Position numbers and translations under genes: made by a program. Source: Pseudoduganella dura (GTDB lineage: Bacteria; Pseudomonadota; Gammaproteobacteria; Burkholderiales; Burkholderiaceae_D). Taken from it: a stretch of 64,000 nt of DNA. The number at the start of each line of letters is the position of its first letter. The first letter of the stretch is position 1. Location: positions 1,860,001-1,924,000 of the forward strand of contig NZ_WNWM01000002.1 of NCBI RefSeq assembly GCF_009727155.1. Direction: 5' to 3'. Positions 1 through 10,344 of this stretch are shown here, one piece after another. Under the pieces are notes generated by a model, which made no database searches, was not told the origin of the DNA, and saw only the letters and a program-made list of their open reading frames with translations.

Positions 1-1
1 C

Positions 2-778
2 CTGGTGCACAAGCGTGAAGACGGCCGTTTCGACGTTGAAACCAGCCTGGGCACCAAGCTCATCACGAAAACCATCTTCATCGCCGCCGGCGTCGGTTCG
101 TTCCAGCCGCGCACGATGAAGGTGGACGGCCTGGAAGCCTTCGACGGCTCGCAGGTGTTCTACCGCGTGAAGGACCCGGCGCAGTTCGAAGGCAAGAACC
201 TGGTCATCTGCGGCGGCGGCGATTCCGCGCTGGACTGGGCGCTGAACTTCGTCGGCAAGGCCGAGTCCGTGGTGCTGCTGCACCGCCGCGAGGATTTCCG
301 TGCAGCACCGGCATCCGTTGCGAAAATGAAGCAGCTGTGCGAAGACTATGAAATGCAGCTGATCATCGGCCAGGTTTCCGGCATCGAGCAGAAGGATGGC
401 AAGCTGTCCGAACTGCGCGTGACCGGCGCGGACGGCGTGACCCGCCGCGTGCCGCTGGACATGCTGCTGGTGTTCTACGGCCTGTCGCCGAAGCTGGGTC
501 CGATTGCCGAATGGGGCCTGGACATCGAACGCAAGCAGCTGAAGGTGACGTCGACCGAGAAGTTCGAAACCAATGTGCCGGGTATTTTCGCCGTGGGCGA
601 CATCAATACGTATCCGGGCAAGAAAAAACTGATCCTGTCGGGCTTCCACGAGGCCGCGCTGGCCGCCTTCGGCGCCGCGCCCTACATCTTCCCGGACAAG
701 AAGATCCACATGCAGTACACCACCACGTCGCCAAAACTCCACAAAGTTCTGGGCGTCGAATCGCCGGTCTTCGACTGA
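2..778 (+). CDS. Ferredoxin--NADP(+) reductase, thioredoxin-reductase-like (type 2), 5'-truncated by window edge
   Basis: The C-terminal 258 or so residues of a soluble two-domain flavoprotein that passes electrons between NADPH and ferredoxin/flavodoxin. The visible part has a dinucleotide-binding loop ([14 protein letters not shown]) and the FAD-domain closing motif [13 protein letters not shown]. The tail [14 protein letters not shown] resembles the YumC-type (TrxR-like) ferredoxin reductases rather than thioredoxin reductase, and no CxxC redox pair is visible. The frame is open to the left edge, so the start lies outside the window. The stop is a TGA at 776-778, followed by a strong terminator. 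It appears to be the last gene of its transcript. Confidence 0.85.
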   Translation: MVHKREDGRFDVETSLGTKLITKTIFIAAGVGSFQPRTMKVDGLEAFDGSQVFYRVKDPAQFEGKNLVICGGGDSALDWALNFVGKAESVVLLHRREDFRAAPASVAKMKQLCEDYEMQLIIGQVSGIEQKDGKLSELRVTGADGVTRRVPLDMLLVFYGLSPKLGPIAEWGLDIERKQLKVTSTEKFETNVPGIFAVGDINTYPGKKKLILSGFHEAALAAFGAAPYIFPDKKIHMQYTTTSPKLHKVLGVESPVFD

Positions 779-848
779 AAACCGGCCACCTGGGAGTGAA
801 CTTAGGTTGATATAAGTATCTCTTACCGGGGCTTCAGACGAGTCCTAC

Positions 849-878
849 AAAAAAGCAGCGGAAACGCTGCTTTTTTTG
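849..878 (+). terminator. Rho-independent terminator after the ferredoxin reductase gene
   Basis: A perfect 10-bp stem (851-860 with 865-874) with a GAAA tetraloop runs into a T tract at 871-877. An A run on the left arm could let it act weakly on the other strand as well. Confidence 0.9.
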
Positions 879-968
879 TTTCACGGGCACTATTATCGTG
901 AGAACCAAGGGGTTCATTTCCTCATTTTGTTGCTTTACTGCACGTTCCTGACAGCAATCTGAAAATGC

Positions 969-996
969 TTTACGTCAAGAACAAACGGCCTATAAT
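969..996 (+). promoter_or_regulatory. Probable sigma-70 promoter of phaZ
   Basis: A perfect TATAAT at 991-996 lies 16 bp after TTTACG (969-974, four of six matches to the -35 consensus). The transcript would start near 1003, leaving a leader of about 50 nt before the phaZ ATG. Confidence 0.55.
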
Positions 997-1054
997 GGAC
1001 TTATGATTTCTGCGCTGCACGTTTTGTTGCAGTGCACATGACCCGGGAATACCT

Positions 1055-2278
1055 ATGCTTTACCAACTTCACGAGATGCAACGTACCTTCCTGAACCCGC
1101 TGATGCAGTGGGCGGAAGCCTCTTCGAAACTGTTCAGCAACCCGGTATCGCCGCTCGCCCACACGCCGTTTTCGCAACGGATCGCCGCCGGCTACGAGTT
1201 GCTGTACCGCCTGGGCAAGGATTACGAAAAACCGCAGTTCGGCATCGATACCACCACCGTCGACGGCAAGCCGGTATCGATCATCGAGCATGCCGAAGTC
1301 ACGAAGCCGTTCTGCCGCCTGCTCCACTTCCGCAAGGATGTGCGCGACGACCTGAAGCAGCCGACCGTGCTGCTGGTGGCGCCCCTGTCCGGCCACCACT
1401 CGACGCTGCTGCGCGACACGGTACGCGGCCTGCTGCCGGAACACGACGTCTACATCACCGACTGGACCGATGCGCGCATGGTGCCGCTGTCCGATGGCGC
1501 GTTCCATCTCGACGATTACATTTATTACGTACAGGACTTCATCCGCCACCTGGGACCGGACGTGCACGTGATTTCCGTGTGCCAGCCAACGGTGCCGGTG
1601 CTGGCCGCGATCTCGCTGATGGCGTCCAACAACGATCCGAAGCTGCCGAAGACGATGACGATGATGGGCGGCCCGATCGACCCGCGCAAATCGCCGACCG
1701 CCGTGAACAACCTGGCCATCGAAAAACCGTTCTCGTGGTTCGAGAACACCGTGATCTATCCGGTGCCGCCGAATTACCCGGGCTTTGGCCGCAAGGTCTA
1801 CCCCGGCTTCCTGCAGCATGCCGGCTTCATCGCGATGAACCCGGGCCGCCACGCGCAATCGCATCGCGAGTTCTACATGCAACTGGTGCGCGGCGACGAC
1901 GACTCGGCCGAAGGCCACCGCAAGTTCTACGACGAGTACAACGCCGTGCTCGACATGCCGTCCGAGTACTACCTCGATACGATCAAGACCGTGTTCCAGG
2001 AACACCGCCTGCCGAACGGCACGTGGGAAGTGGGCGGCCAGCTGGTGCGCCCGCAGGATATCAAGAACGTCGCGCTGCTGACCGTCGAAGGCGAACTGGA
2101 CGATATTTCCGGCGCCGGCCAGACGCAGGCCGCCCACGAGCTGTGCAGCGGCATTCCGGCCGACAAGCAGGAAGACTACGTGGTGCCGGGCGCCGGCCAC
2201 TATGGCATCTTCTCCGGCCGCCGCTGGCGCGAGCTGGTGTGCCCGAAGATCACCTCGTTCATCCGGCAACACGCCTGA
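1055..2278 (+). CDS. phaZ: Intracellular poly(3-hydroxybutyrate) depolymerase PhaZ
   Basis: Mobilises stored PHB granules in the cytoplasm. At 407 residues it matches the intracellular PhaZ family, which is built on an alpha/beta-hydrolase fold. The nucleophile lies in VISVCQPTVP, where a cysteine (about residue 176) replaces the serine of a lipase box, as in the Ralstonia PhaZ1 type. The acid is probably in TVEGELDDISG and the histidine in GAGHYGIFSG near the C terminus. There is no signal peptide, as expected for a granule enzyme. It is a single gene with its own promoter and a downstream hairpin. No PHB synthase or phasin is nearby. Confidence 0.92.
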   Translation: MLYQLHEMQRTFLNPLMQWAEASSKLFSNPVSPLAHTPFSQRIAAGYELLYRLGKDYEKPQFGIDTTTVDGKPVSIIEHAEVTKPFCRLLHFRKDVRDDLKQPTVLLVAPLSGHHSTLLRDTVRGLLPEHDVYITDWTDARMVPLSDGAFHLDDYIYYVQDFIRHLGPDVHVISVCQPTVPVLAAISLMASNNDPKLPKTMTMMGGPIDPRKSPTAVNNLAIEKPFSWFENTVIYPVPPNYPGFGRKVYPGFLQHAGFIAMNPGRHAQSHREFYMQLVRGDDDSAEGHRKFYDEYNAVLDMPSEYYLDTIKTVFQEHRLPNGTWEVGGQLVRPQDIKNVALLTVEGELDDISGAGQTQAAHELCSGIPADKQEDYVVPGAGHYGIFSGRRWRELVCPKITSFIRQHA

Positions 2279-2320
2279 GCCGCACGTATTCGCGGATATC
2301 TTCGGGTATCCGCAACGACT

Positions 2321-2346
2321 GGCCGCCCTCCCGGGGCGGCCTTTTT
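2321..2346 (+). terminator. Rho-independent terminator of phaZ
   Basis: An 8-bp GC stem (2321-2328 with 2334-2341) with a 5-nt loop is followed by TTTTT at 2342-2346. A second small hairpin (2292-2298 with 2307-2313) lies just upstream. Confidence 0.8.
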
Positions 2347-2392
2347 CATGGCAGGCAGTAACGCCTGGGCCGCCAGGGCGCGGCTACCGGCA

Positions 2393-3271
2393 TCAATTTC
2401 CCGGCACCCCGAGCTCTCCGACCCGCCGCCAGTAATCCTTCTCCACCTGGCCGAAGTCGACGCCCTTCGCCGCGTCGTTGAACGCCCGCTGCTGCACGAG
2501 CCCGGCCTGCGTGCGCTTGAAGCACACATGCACCGGCCGCTCGCGGAACAGCCGTTCGTTGACGGCGACGCGATCGCGATCGACCGGGCCGAACCGCGTG
2601 GCGAGCAGGTAGCGCAGCACGCGCCGCTCCATCAGGATCGCCGGGAAACGCCGCGCCAGCAGCTTGCGCAGGTTGGTTTCGTCATTGACGGCCTCCTCCA
2701 CGTCGAGCCGCCCCTGGCGGGCCAGCGCATCGAACTCGTCGCCGTTGGCGAAGCCGCCCACGGTACCGATGCGCACGCCACGCAGGTCGGCCACCTGCGC
2801 GGCGCGCACGGGTTTGTCCTTCAGGTAGACCAGCACCGTCAGCGTGTTGCCGACCGGCGCCGAGAAATGGCACAGCGTTTCACGTTCGGGGGTGCGCCAC
2901 ACCGCAAGGAAGCCGGCGTAGCGGCTGTCTTTCAGGCCCAGTTCCATCGCGCGCTTCCACGGAAAATAATCGATGCGGGCGGTGTAGCCAAGGCGGTCGA
3001 GCACGGTGCGCAGCATCGCCCCGGACAGGCCGTCGTCCGGCAGGTCGTCGCTGACGAAGGGCGGCCATTCCTCGGCCGCGAAGCGGATCGTTTGCGGCGT
3101 TTGCGCCACGACAGGAGTGACAGCGCCAGCGCACACACAGGCGAGTGCGCAAGCGCGCAGGCCTGGCAGTGCCCGATGGAACACGCCATGCCATATCTTG
3201 CGCGACAATCCGGGCATCGAATCGGGCATGAAATCGGGCATGAAGACAGCCGGCAGGCGGCGCGCGCTCAT
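2393..3271 (-). CDS. Periplasmic amino-acid-type solute-binding protein (SBP_bac_3-like)
   Basis: A secreted protein of about 292 residues. A basic N terminus and hydrophobic segment (LRACALACVCAGAVTPVVAQ) end in a likely signal-peptidase site after AQ. The mature part begins TIRFAAEEWPPFVSDD and continues GLSGAMLRTVLDRLGY, the usual opening of type-3 periplasmic binding proteins. It has no adjacent permease or ATPase, so it may be an orphan sensor or scavenging protein rather than part of an ABC importer. The frame is open up to 3442, but that extension would run over the rsxB start. ATG 3271 is preferred; ATGs at 3241, 3229 and 3217 sit in a 12-bp repeat and are alternatives. The ligand is unknown. 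Confidence 0.7.
   Translation of the reverse strand: MSARRLPAVFMPDFMPDSMPGLSRKIWHGVFHRALPGLRACALACVCAGAVTPVVAQTPQTIRFAAEEWPPFVSDDLPDDGLSGAMLRTVLDRLGYTARIDYFPWKRAMELGLKDSRYAGFLAVWRTPERETLCHFSAPVGNTLTVLVYLKDKPVRAAQVADLRGVRIGTVGGFANGDEFDALARQGRLDVEEAVNDETNLRKLLARRFPAILMERRVLRYLLATRFGPVDRDRVAVNERLFRERPVHVCFKRTQAGLVQQRAFNDAAKGVDFGQVEKDYWRRVGELGVPGN
3211..3246. repeat. Three tandem 12-bp repeats at the 5' end of the solute-binding protein gene
   Basis: Units start at 3211, 3223 and 3235 (CGGGCATGAAAT and close variants). On the minus strand each carries an in-frame ATG, giving the repeated MPD residues before the signal peptide core. Confidence 0.75.
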
Positions 3272-3431
3272 GCGGGACGTGTCTCGACAAAGGTCGGCTT
3301 TGCTTTGGTCATGAGCCGATGCTCCCACAAAGCGCAGCCAAAGCCAAGCGCGCCTTGCGTTATGCAACAGAACGCGCCGGCCCGATATGGCACGACCCGC
3401 CGCGAATGAAGGATAATGCGGCTTTGCAGCA

Positions 3432-4160
3432 GTGACGCCCACCTTGACTCACACCGTGACCGACCAGAAGCCCCTCGCCGACCGTATCGAAGACGTCTTG
3501 CCGCAGACGCAATGCACGAAGTGCGGCTATGCCGGCTGCCGGCCGTATGCGGAAGCGATCGCGGCGGGCGAGGCGCCCATCAACCAGTGCCCGCCCGGCG
3601 GCCACGAGGGCATCGTACGCCTTTCCGCCGTGACCGGTTACCCCGTCATCCCTCTGAACCCCGAGAACGGGCTGGAGCGGCCGCGCGCGGTGGCCTTCAT
3701 CGACGAGGCGCTGTGCATCGGCTGCACGCTGTGCATCCAGGCCTGCCCGGTCGACGCGATCATGGGCGCGGCCAAGCAGATGCACACCATCATCCCCGAG
3801 CTGTGCACCGGCTGCGACCTGTGCGTGAAGCCGTGCCCGGTAGACTGCATCGTGATGTACCCGGTGACCGAGGCCACCGGCTGGAATGCCTGGTCGCAGG
3901 CCGACGCCGATGCCGCGCGCGACCGCCACGATTTCCGCCTGGCCCGCCTGAAGCGCGAGCGCGACGAAAACGATGCGCGGCTCGCCGCCAAGGCGCAGGC
4001 CAAGATGGCGGCCGTCGACAACCTCGCGCCGGCGAACGATGCCGAGCTGGCGGAAAAGGAACGCAAGCGCGCGATCATCGCCGCCGCGATGGAACGCGCC
4101 CGCCTGAAGGCGGAGGCAGCCAAGGCCGCCGCCGCCCAGGACAACAAACCCGACCAATGA
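3432..4160 (+). CDS. rsxB: RnfB/RsxB-type iron-sulfur electron-transfer protein
   Basis: A 242-residue ferredoxin-like protein of the RnfB/RsxB family. The N-terminal Fe-S domain has Cys28, Cys31, Cys36 and Cys53 ([13 protein letters not shown]). Two 4Fe-4S motifs follow, [12 protein letters not shown] (95-105) and [12 protein letters not shown] (125-135), then a charged Ala/Lys/Glu-rich helical tail. The hydrophobic N-terminal anchor of classical RnfB is missing, so this form is likely soluble. The start is a GTG at 3432; TTG 3444 and GTG 3456 are alternatives. It overlaps nth by four bases (ATGA), a pairing like the rsx-nth linkage of enterobacteria, but no other rnf/rsx gene follows. Confidence 0.85.
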   Translation: MTPTLTHTVTDQKPLADRIEDVLPQTQCTKCGYAGCRPYAEAIAAGEAPINQCPPGGHEGIVRLSAVTGYPVIPLNPENGLERPRAVAFIDEALCIGCTLCIQACPVDAIMGAAKQMHTIIPELCTGCDLCVKPCPVDCIVMYPVTEATGWNAWSQADADAARDRHDFRLARLKRERDENDARLAAKAQAKMAAVDNLAPANDAELAEKERKRAIIAAAMERARLKAEAAKAAAAQDNKPDQ

Positions 4161-4804
4161 ACGCAGCCAAACGCCACGAAATCTTTCGCCGCCTGCGCGA
4201 AGCCAATCCCCATCCCACCACCGAGCTCGAATACACCACGCCGTTCGAACTGCTGATCGCCGTGCTGCTGTCGGCGCAGGCCACGGACGTGGGCGTCAAC
4301 AAGGCCACGCGCAAGCTGTACCCCGTGGCGAACACGCCGCAGGCGATCCTCGACCTGGGCCTGGACGGGCTCATCGCGTATATCCAGACCATCGGCCTGT
4401 TCAACACCAAGGCGAAGAACGTGATGGCCACGTGCCGGATCCTCGTCGACCAGCACGGCGGCGAAGTGCCGCGCGACCGCGAGGCGCTCGAAGCGCTGCC
4501 CGGCGTGGGCCGCAAGACCGCCAACGTGGTGCTCAATACCGCCTTCGGCGAACCGACGATCGCGGTGGACACGCACATCTTCCGTGTTTCGAACCGCACC
4601 AATATCGCGCCGGGCAAGACGGTGGACATCGTCGAGCAGAAATTATTGAAGTTCGTGCCGAAGGAATTCCTGCAGGATGCCCACCACTGGCTGATCCTGC
4701 ACGGCCGCTACACGTGCATCGCCCGCAAGCCGCAGTGCTGGAACTGCATGATCGTGGATCTGTGCGAATACAGGGACAAGACGCCGGCGCCGAAGGTGGT
4801 TTGA
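4157..4804 (+). CDS. nth: Endonuclease III (DNA glycosylase/AP lyase)
   Basis: A base-excision repair enzyme that removes oxidised pyrimidines and cleaves the abasic site. The 215-residue length is typical. It shows the helix-hairpin-helix [12 protein letters not shown] with the catalytic lysine, the catalytic aspartate in AVDTHIFRV, and the C-terminal iron-sulfur loop [17 protein letters not shown] (C-x6-C-x2-C-x5-C). The start codon overlaps the rsxB stop, so the two are translationally coupled. Confidence 0.96.
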   Translation: MNAAKRHEIFRRLREANPHPTTELEYTTPFELLIAVLLSAQATDVGVNKATRKLYPVANTPQAILDLGLDGLIAYIQTIGLFNTKAKNVMATCRILVDQHGGEVPRDREALEALPGVGRKTANVVLNTAFGEPTIAVDTHIFRVSNRTNIAPGKTVDIVEQKLLKFVPKEFLQDAHHWLILHGRYTCIARKPQCWNCMIVDLCEYRDKTPAPKVV

Positions 4805-4832
4805 AGCGACAGCTGGGGGCGGTTGCGCTGCA

Positions 4833-4907
4833 GGGTCTGTCCCCGCCAGTCGTTGCCGCTGAACGCAACTGCCGGCGTTGATCGAGGGGACTGACCCCGG
4901 TTTTTTT
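4833..4907. repeat. Imperfect inverted repeat with T tract between nth and proB
   Basis: GGGTCTGTCCCC (4833-4844) pairs with GGGGACTGACCCC (4887-4899) around an inner GTTGC/GCAAC hairpin. A run of seven T follows at 4901-4907, so it can terminate nth. A second small palindrome, GGTGTAAGACACC, lies at 5049-5061 in the same convergent gap. The rest of 4805-5081 shows no gene. Confidence 0.6.
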
Positions 4908-5081
4908 GCGTGCAGCTGGCGGTTGAGCAGCTGGGGCCCATCCCCGCCGGTTGGCGGCCGTGACGCAGTCGTTGGCAGGGATCGAGCTGCCAGCTGGACT
5001 GGATGTCCACACTTACCGGGGACAGCCCCCTGCGGCTCACCCGGAAATGGTGTAAGACACCTGCCCCCTGCTGCCCGACGT

Positions 5082-6215
5082 TTATAGCAGCACCATGTTA
5101 TCCCGGTGGATCAGTTCCTTCCCCTCGACATACCCGAGGATGGACTCGATCTCCGCCGACGGCTTGCGCAGGATGCGCCGGGCTTCGCCGCTGGTGTAGT
5201 TGGACAGGCCGCGGGCGATCGCCACGCCGCCCTGGCTGATGCAGGTGATGACGGCGCCGCGGCCGAATTCGCCGCGCACCTCGGTGACGCCGATCGGCAG
5301 CAGCGACTTGCCTTCGCGCGACACCTTTTCGATGGCGCCGGCATCGATGACGACCTGGCCCGCCGTGTGCAGGTGATCGGCCATCCACTGCTTGCGCGCG
5401 GTGAGGTGGCCGGTCTGCGCCTGCAGCTCGGTGCCGATCGCTTCGCCGGAGGCCAGCCGCGTCAGCACCTCGTCCTCGCGCCCGAACGCGATCACGGTGT
5501 GCGCGCCGGACTTGGCGGCGCGCCTGGCGGCCAGGATCTTGGTCAGCATGCCGCCGCGCCCCAGGCTCGAGCCGGCGCCGCCCGCCATCGCTTCGAGCTG
5601 CGGGTCGCCGGCGATGCCGCTGGTGATCAGGAAGGCCGCCGGGTCCTTGCGCGGATCGGCGGAGAACAGGCCGCGCTGGTCCGTCAGGATGATCAGCGCA
5701 TCGGCCTCGATCAGGTTGGCCACCAGCGCGCCCAGCGTGTCGTTGTCGCCGAACTTGATTTCATCGGTGACGACCGTGTCGTTCTCGTTGATGATCGGCA
5801 CCACGCCCAGCGACAGCAGCGTGGTCAGCGTGGAACGCGCGTTCAGGTAGCGTTCGCGGTCGGCCAGGTCGGCGTGCGTGAGCAGCACCTGCGCGGTGCC
5901 GATGCCGTGCGCGCGAAAGCTCGTTTCGTAGATCTGTGCCAGGCCCATCTGGCCCACGGCGGCGCAGGCCTGCAGTTCATGGATGTCGGTGGGGCGGTGC
6001 TCGAAGCCCAGGCGCAGCATGCCTTCGGCGATCGCGCCGGAGCTGACCAGCACGACCTGTTTGCCCAGCGTTCGCAGCGTGGCGATCTGTGCGGCCCAGC
6101 GCGCGATGGCGGCCTGGTCGAGGCCCCGGCCGTCGTTGGTGACGAGCGAGGAACCGACCTTGACGATGACGCGGCCGGCTTTCTGGACAACGGAATGTGT
6201 GATGCGCGAATTCAT
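5082..6215 (-). CDS. proB: Glutamate 5-kinase
   Basis: Catalyses the first step of proline synthesis: L-glutamate + ATP to glutamyl-5-phosphate. The 377 residues comprise an amino-acid kinase domain (1 to about 260, with [20 protein letters not shown] and INENDTV) and a C-terminal PUA domain (from about 275, [12 protein letters not shown] onward). It is complete. It lies downstream of obgE on the same strand, an order common in betaproteobacteria, but a terminator separates the two. No proA is present in the window. Confidence 0.96.
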   Translation of the reverse strand: MNSRITHSVVQKAGRVIVKVGSSLVTNDGRGLDQAAIARWAAQIATLRTLGKQVVLVSSGAIAEGMLRLGFEHRPTDIHELQACAAVGQMGLAQIYETSFRAHGIGTAQVLLTHADLADRERYLNARSTLTTLLSLGVVPIINENDTVVTDEIKFGDNDTLGALVANLIEADALIILTDQRGLFSADPRKDPAAFLITSGIAGDPQLEAMAGGAGSSLGRGGMLTKILAARRAAKSGAHTVIAFGREDEVLTRLASGEAIGTELQAQTGHLTARKQWMADHLHTAGQVVIDAGAIEKVSREGKSLLPIGVTEVRGEFGRGAVITCISQGGVAIARGLSNYTSGEARRILRKPSAEIESILGYVEGKELIHRDNMVLL

Positions 6216-6377
6216 GGGGCGGCAAACTCTTATTGAAGGACTGGATCAAGTGCTGAAGTCGCCGGGCCGGTCGCCCTGCTTTGCCGCTGACGCCGCCCGC
6301 TCCGCGGGTGACGGATCGGGCAGGTAACAGTTGAGAGAATTTTAACCGGTAACGCGTGCGCTTACCGGGGCGGGATG

Positions 6378-6404
6378 CAAAAAGGGCCCGCGTGGCGGGC
6401 CCTT
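6378..6404 (-). terminator. Rho-independent terminator of obgE
   Basis: A perfect 10-bp stem (6382-6391 with 6395-6404) with a 3-nt loop. On the minus strand it ends in a T run (6379-6383). Confidence 0.85.
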
Positions 6405-6423
6405 GGGAGGTAACGGACGGCGA

Positions 6424-7605
<1,182 letters not shown>

Positions 7606-7622
7606 TCACCGTGTGGGCTGAA

Positions 7623-7886
7623 TTACTGAGCAGCCGGAACGACGGTAACGAACTTGTTGTTGCCTGCGCCCTTGACCACGAACTTGACCACGCCGTCGAC
7701 CAGTGCGAACAGGGTGTGGTCCTTGCCGGTGCCAACGCCTTCGCCGGCGCGGACTGGGGTGCCACGCTGGCGGATGATGATGCCGCCGGCGTTGATCGTT
7801 TGACCGCCGTAAACCTTAACGCCCAGGCGCTTTGATTCGGAATCGCGGCCGTTGCGGGTAGTACCGCCACCTTTTTTGTGTGCCAT
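7623..7886 (-). CDS. rpmA: 50S ribosomal protein L27
   Basis: The full 87-residue L27, starting [16 protein letters not shown], with the N-terminal glycine-rich segment that reaches toward the peptidyl-transferase centre. The C-terminal part ([15 protein letters not shown]) is standard. It lies 37 nt downstream of rplU and is almost certainly co-transcribed with it. Confidence 0.98.
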   Translation of the reverse strand: MAHKKGGGTTRNGRDSESKRLGVKVYGGQTINAGGIIIRQRGTPVRAGEGVGTGKDHTLFALVDGVVKFVVKGAGNNKFVTVVPAAQ

Positions 7887-7923
7887 TTATTGCTCCTTGA
7901 TTGAAGAATTCAGATAACAGCGA

Positions 7924-8235
7924 TTAGCCGTTGATCGAAACGATTTGGATTTCGGTGTAGTTCTGGCGATGGCCCTGGTGCTTCTGGTAGTGCTTACGAC
8001 GGCGCATCTTGAAGATCTTGACCTTGTCGTGACGACCTTGGGAAACCACTTTCACGAGAACCGTTGCACCTTCAACCAGTGGAGCACCAAACTTGATGCT
8101 GTCGCCCGCGCCAACGGCGAGGACTTGATCGATGGTGAGTTCGGAACCAATGTCAGCAGGTATCTGTTCTACTTTGAGTTTTTCGCCAGCGACAACTTTG
8201 TATTGCTTGCCACCGGTTTTTATGACCGCGTACAT
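7924..8235 (-). CDS. rplU: 50S ribosomal protein L21
   Basis: A complete 103-residue L21 beginning [14 protein letters not shown], with the rRNA-binding C-terminal stretch [16 protein letters not shown]. The frame opens six codons earlier, but the family start is the ATG at 8235. It is the first gene of the rplU-rpmA-obgE set and has a near-consensus promoter upstream. Confidence 0.97.
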   Translation of the reverse strand: MYAVIKTGGKQYKVVAGEKLKVEQIPADIGSELTIDQVLAVGAGDSIKFGAPLVEGATVLVKVVSQGRHDKVKIFKMRRRKHYQKHQGHRQNYTEIQIVSING

Positions 8236-8327
8236 GATTTGAAACCTCATCAAATGTTAAGAAAATTCCCCTGCTCGACACCCGCGTCGACGGTACCTTG
8301 ACGTGGGCGGAACTCAGAGAACCAACG

Positions 8328-8356
8328 ATTATACATGCATGCCAAAATGCCGTCAA
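8328..8356 (-). promoter_or_regulatory. Sigma-70 promoter of rplU
   Basis: On the minus strand TTGACG (8356-8351) and a perfect TATAAT (8333-8328) are separated by exactly 17 bp. This is close to consensus, as expected for a ribosomal protein operon. Confidence 0.82.
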
Positions 8357-8415
8357 AAACTAATTCACAAAGCCTGGCGCTCGTGGTATGTCGGCAACTA
8401 AAGACGTGCATGTCG

Positions 8416-8421
8416 TATAAT
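8416..8421 (+). promoter_or_regulatory. -10 element of the ispB promoter
   Basis: A perfect TATAAT lies 36 bp before the ispB TTG start and back to back with the rplU promoter. No good -35 hexamer is seen at 16-18 bp, so the call rests on the -10 and its position. Confidence 0.45.
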
Positions 8422-8456
8422 CGCGGCACTTCAAACCCGACCGTAGCAGGCTCGCC

Positions 8457-9440
8457 TTGTCCACCCAATCCACCAGCCAGAACAACATCATCAGCACCAT
8501 CGCGGCCGACATGGACGCCGTCAACGGCGTGATCCGCCAGCGACTGCACTCGGAGGTGGCGTTGGTCAACCAGATCGCTGAATACATCATCAGCGCCGGC
8601 GGCAAGCGGATCCGCCCGGTACTGGTGCTGCTGGTGGCGAATGCCTACAAGTATGACGGCGCGGCGCACCATGAACTGGCGGCGGTGGTCGAATTCATCC
8701 ACACGGCCACCCTGCTGCATGACGACGTGGTCGACGAATCGTCGCTGCGCCGCGGCCGCGCCACGGCCAATGCGCTGTTCGGCAACGCCGCCTCCGTGCT
8801 GGTGGGCGATTTCCTGTACTCGCGCTCGTTCCAGATGATGGTCTCGCTGAACAATATGCGCGTGATGCAGATCCTGTCGGACGCCACCAACGTGATCGCC
8901 GAAGGCGAAGTGCTGCAGCTGCTGAACATGCACGATCCGGATGTGAGCGAAGAAGCTTACCTGAAGGTGATCCGCTCGAAGACGGCCAAGCTGTTCGAGG
9001 CGGCCGCGGAACTGGGCGCGCTGGTGGCCGGCGCGAACGACGGGCTGATCGCCGCCGCCGGCGAATACGGCCGCTCGCTGGGCACCGCGTTCCAGCTGAT
9101 CGACGACGTGCTCGATTACGCCGGCGACGCCACCGAGATCGGCAAGAACGTCGGCGACGACCTGCGCGAAGGCAAGCCGACGCTGCCGCTGATCTACCTG
9201 ATGGAACACGGTACGGAAGAGCAGCGCCAGCTGGTGCGCTCGTGCATCGAAACGGGCGACGAACAGCACTTCGACGCCGTGCTCTCGGCAATCACCGCCA
9301 GCGGCGCCCTCGATTACACGCGCCGCGCCGCCGAAGTGCAGGCCGACCGCGCCACCGCGGCGCTGGCGGGCATGCCGGAGAGCCGCTACAAGGATTCGCT
9401 GCTGCAGCTGGCCCGCTTCGCGGTGGACCGCACGCATTGA
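8457..9440 (+). CDS. ispB: All-trans polyprenyl (octaprenyl) diphosphate synthase
   Basis: Builds the side chain of ubiquinone from isopentenyl diphosphate. The 327 residues show both aspartate-rich motifs: LLHDDVVDESSLRRG (first DDxxD) and LIDDVLDYAG (second DDxxD). GGKRIRPVLVLL precedes the first. The start is a TTG at 8457. Betaproteobacteria usually make ubiquinone-8, so an octaprenyl product is likely, but chain length cannot be read here. It is divergent from rplU, the usual arrangement. Confidence 0.93.
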   Translation: MSTQSTSQNNIISTIAADMDAVNGVIRQRLHSEVALVNQIAEYIISAGGKRIRPVLVLLVANAYKYDGAAHHELAAVVEFIHTATLLHDDVVDESSLRRGRATANALFGNAASVLVGDFLYSRSFQMMVSLNNMRVMQILSDATNVIAEGEVLQLLNMHDPDVSEEAYLKVIRSKTAKLFEAAAELGALVAGANDGLIAAAGEYGRSLGTAFQLIDDVLDYAGDATEIGKNVGDDLREGKPTLPLIYLMEHGTEEQRQLVRSCIETGDEQHFDAVLSAITASGALDYTRRAAEVQADRATAALAGMPESRYKDSLLQLARFAVDRTH

Positions 9441-9587
9441 GCGGATCGCACTGAACGCCGGCCGCGGTCTTGCGCCGCATTTGCTCATCACGGGCGTGCC
9501 GGCATGGCGCCCCGAGCAAGATGGTGATCGTTTCCACCCGTCTCCGGCAAAGCCGCGCCCCTTCCACCGCATTGGCTGGAACACAAC

Positions 9588-9593
9588 TATAAT
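9588..9593 (+). promoter_or_regulatory. Possible -10 element for the FadR-family regulator
   Basis: A perfect TATAAT lies 27 bp before the ATG at 9621, with an AGAGG ribosome-binding site at 9606-9610. No convincing -35 is seen, which may indicate an activated or weak promoter. Confidence 0.4.
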
Positions 9594-9620
9594 CGGCGTT
9601 CCCACAGAGGACGTCCACCC

Positions 9621-10316
9621 ATGAGAAAAAACCCCGCCCCGGGCGAATCCCCCGCCGCCGAACCGCGGCTGTACCGCGTCGTTGCCGGCCGCGTCCAGCA
9701 AATGATCCAGGACGACAACATCGGCCCCGGCGAACGCCTGCCTGCCGAGCGTGAACTGGCCGCCAGGCTGTCGGTCAGCCGCGCCTCGCTGCGCGAGGCG
9801 CTGATCGCGCTGGAACTGGGCGGCGTGGTCGAAGTGCGCGGCGGTTCCGGCGTCTATGTCTGCGAACAGCCGCTGCCGGCGGACGTGCCGGAAACCGGCC
9901 CCGGCCCCTTCGAAGTGCTGGCCGCGCGCCGCATGATCGAATCGGAAATCGCCGCCATCGCCGCCAAGGCCGCCACCGGCGCCGCCGTCGATGCGATCCT
10001 GAAGGCCGTGGAGCAGATGGAGCGCCACCACGAAGACCGCGCCAGCAACGAGATGGCCGACCGCAACTTTCACCTGGCGATCGCCCGCGCCACCGGCAAC
10101 ACCGCGCTCGTCGGCGTGGTCGAATACCTGTGGAACAACCGCGGCTCGCTGTGGCACAAGCTGAAGGAACACTACCAGACCGAGGAACTGCGGCTGCAGA
10201 CGCTGCCGGACCACCGTAAAATCCTCGAAGCCATCGCCTCCCACGACGCCGCCGGCGCCCGGCACGCCATGCGTGCCCACCTGGAGCGCGTCACGCGCAC
10301 GTTCTCGCGCGGCTGA
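9621..10316 (+). CDS. FadR/GntR-family transcriptional regulator
   Basis: A 231-residue regulator. The N-terminal GntR winged helix (about 17-85) includes LPAERELAARLSVSRASLREAL. An all-helical FCD ligand domain follows (about 95-225, with the metal/ligand-type residues in MADRNFHLAIARATGN and PDHRKILEAI). Members of this group often sense sugar acids or their breakdown products. It lies directly upstream of a pectin-degradation pair and its likely operators (10485-10514) are in between, so it is probably the repressor of that cassette, comparable in role to UxuR/ExuR. The ligand is inferred, not shown. Confidence 0.85.
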   Translation: MRKNPAPGESPAAEPRLYRVVAGRVQQMIQDDNIGPGERLPAERELAARLSVSRASLREALIALELGGVVEVRGGSGVYVCEQPLPADVPETGPGPFEVLAARRMIESEIAAIAAKAATGAAVDAILKAVEQMERHHEDRASNEMADRNFHLAIARATGNTALVGVVEYLWNNRGSLWHKLKEHYQTEELRLQTLPDHRKILEAIASHDAAGARHAMRAHLERVTRTFSRG

Positions 10317-10344
10317 TTCCCCGCTTCTGACATACCTGCTCCTG

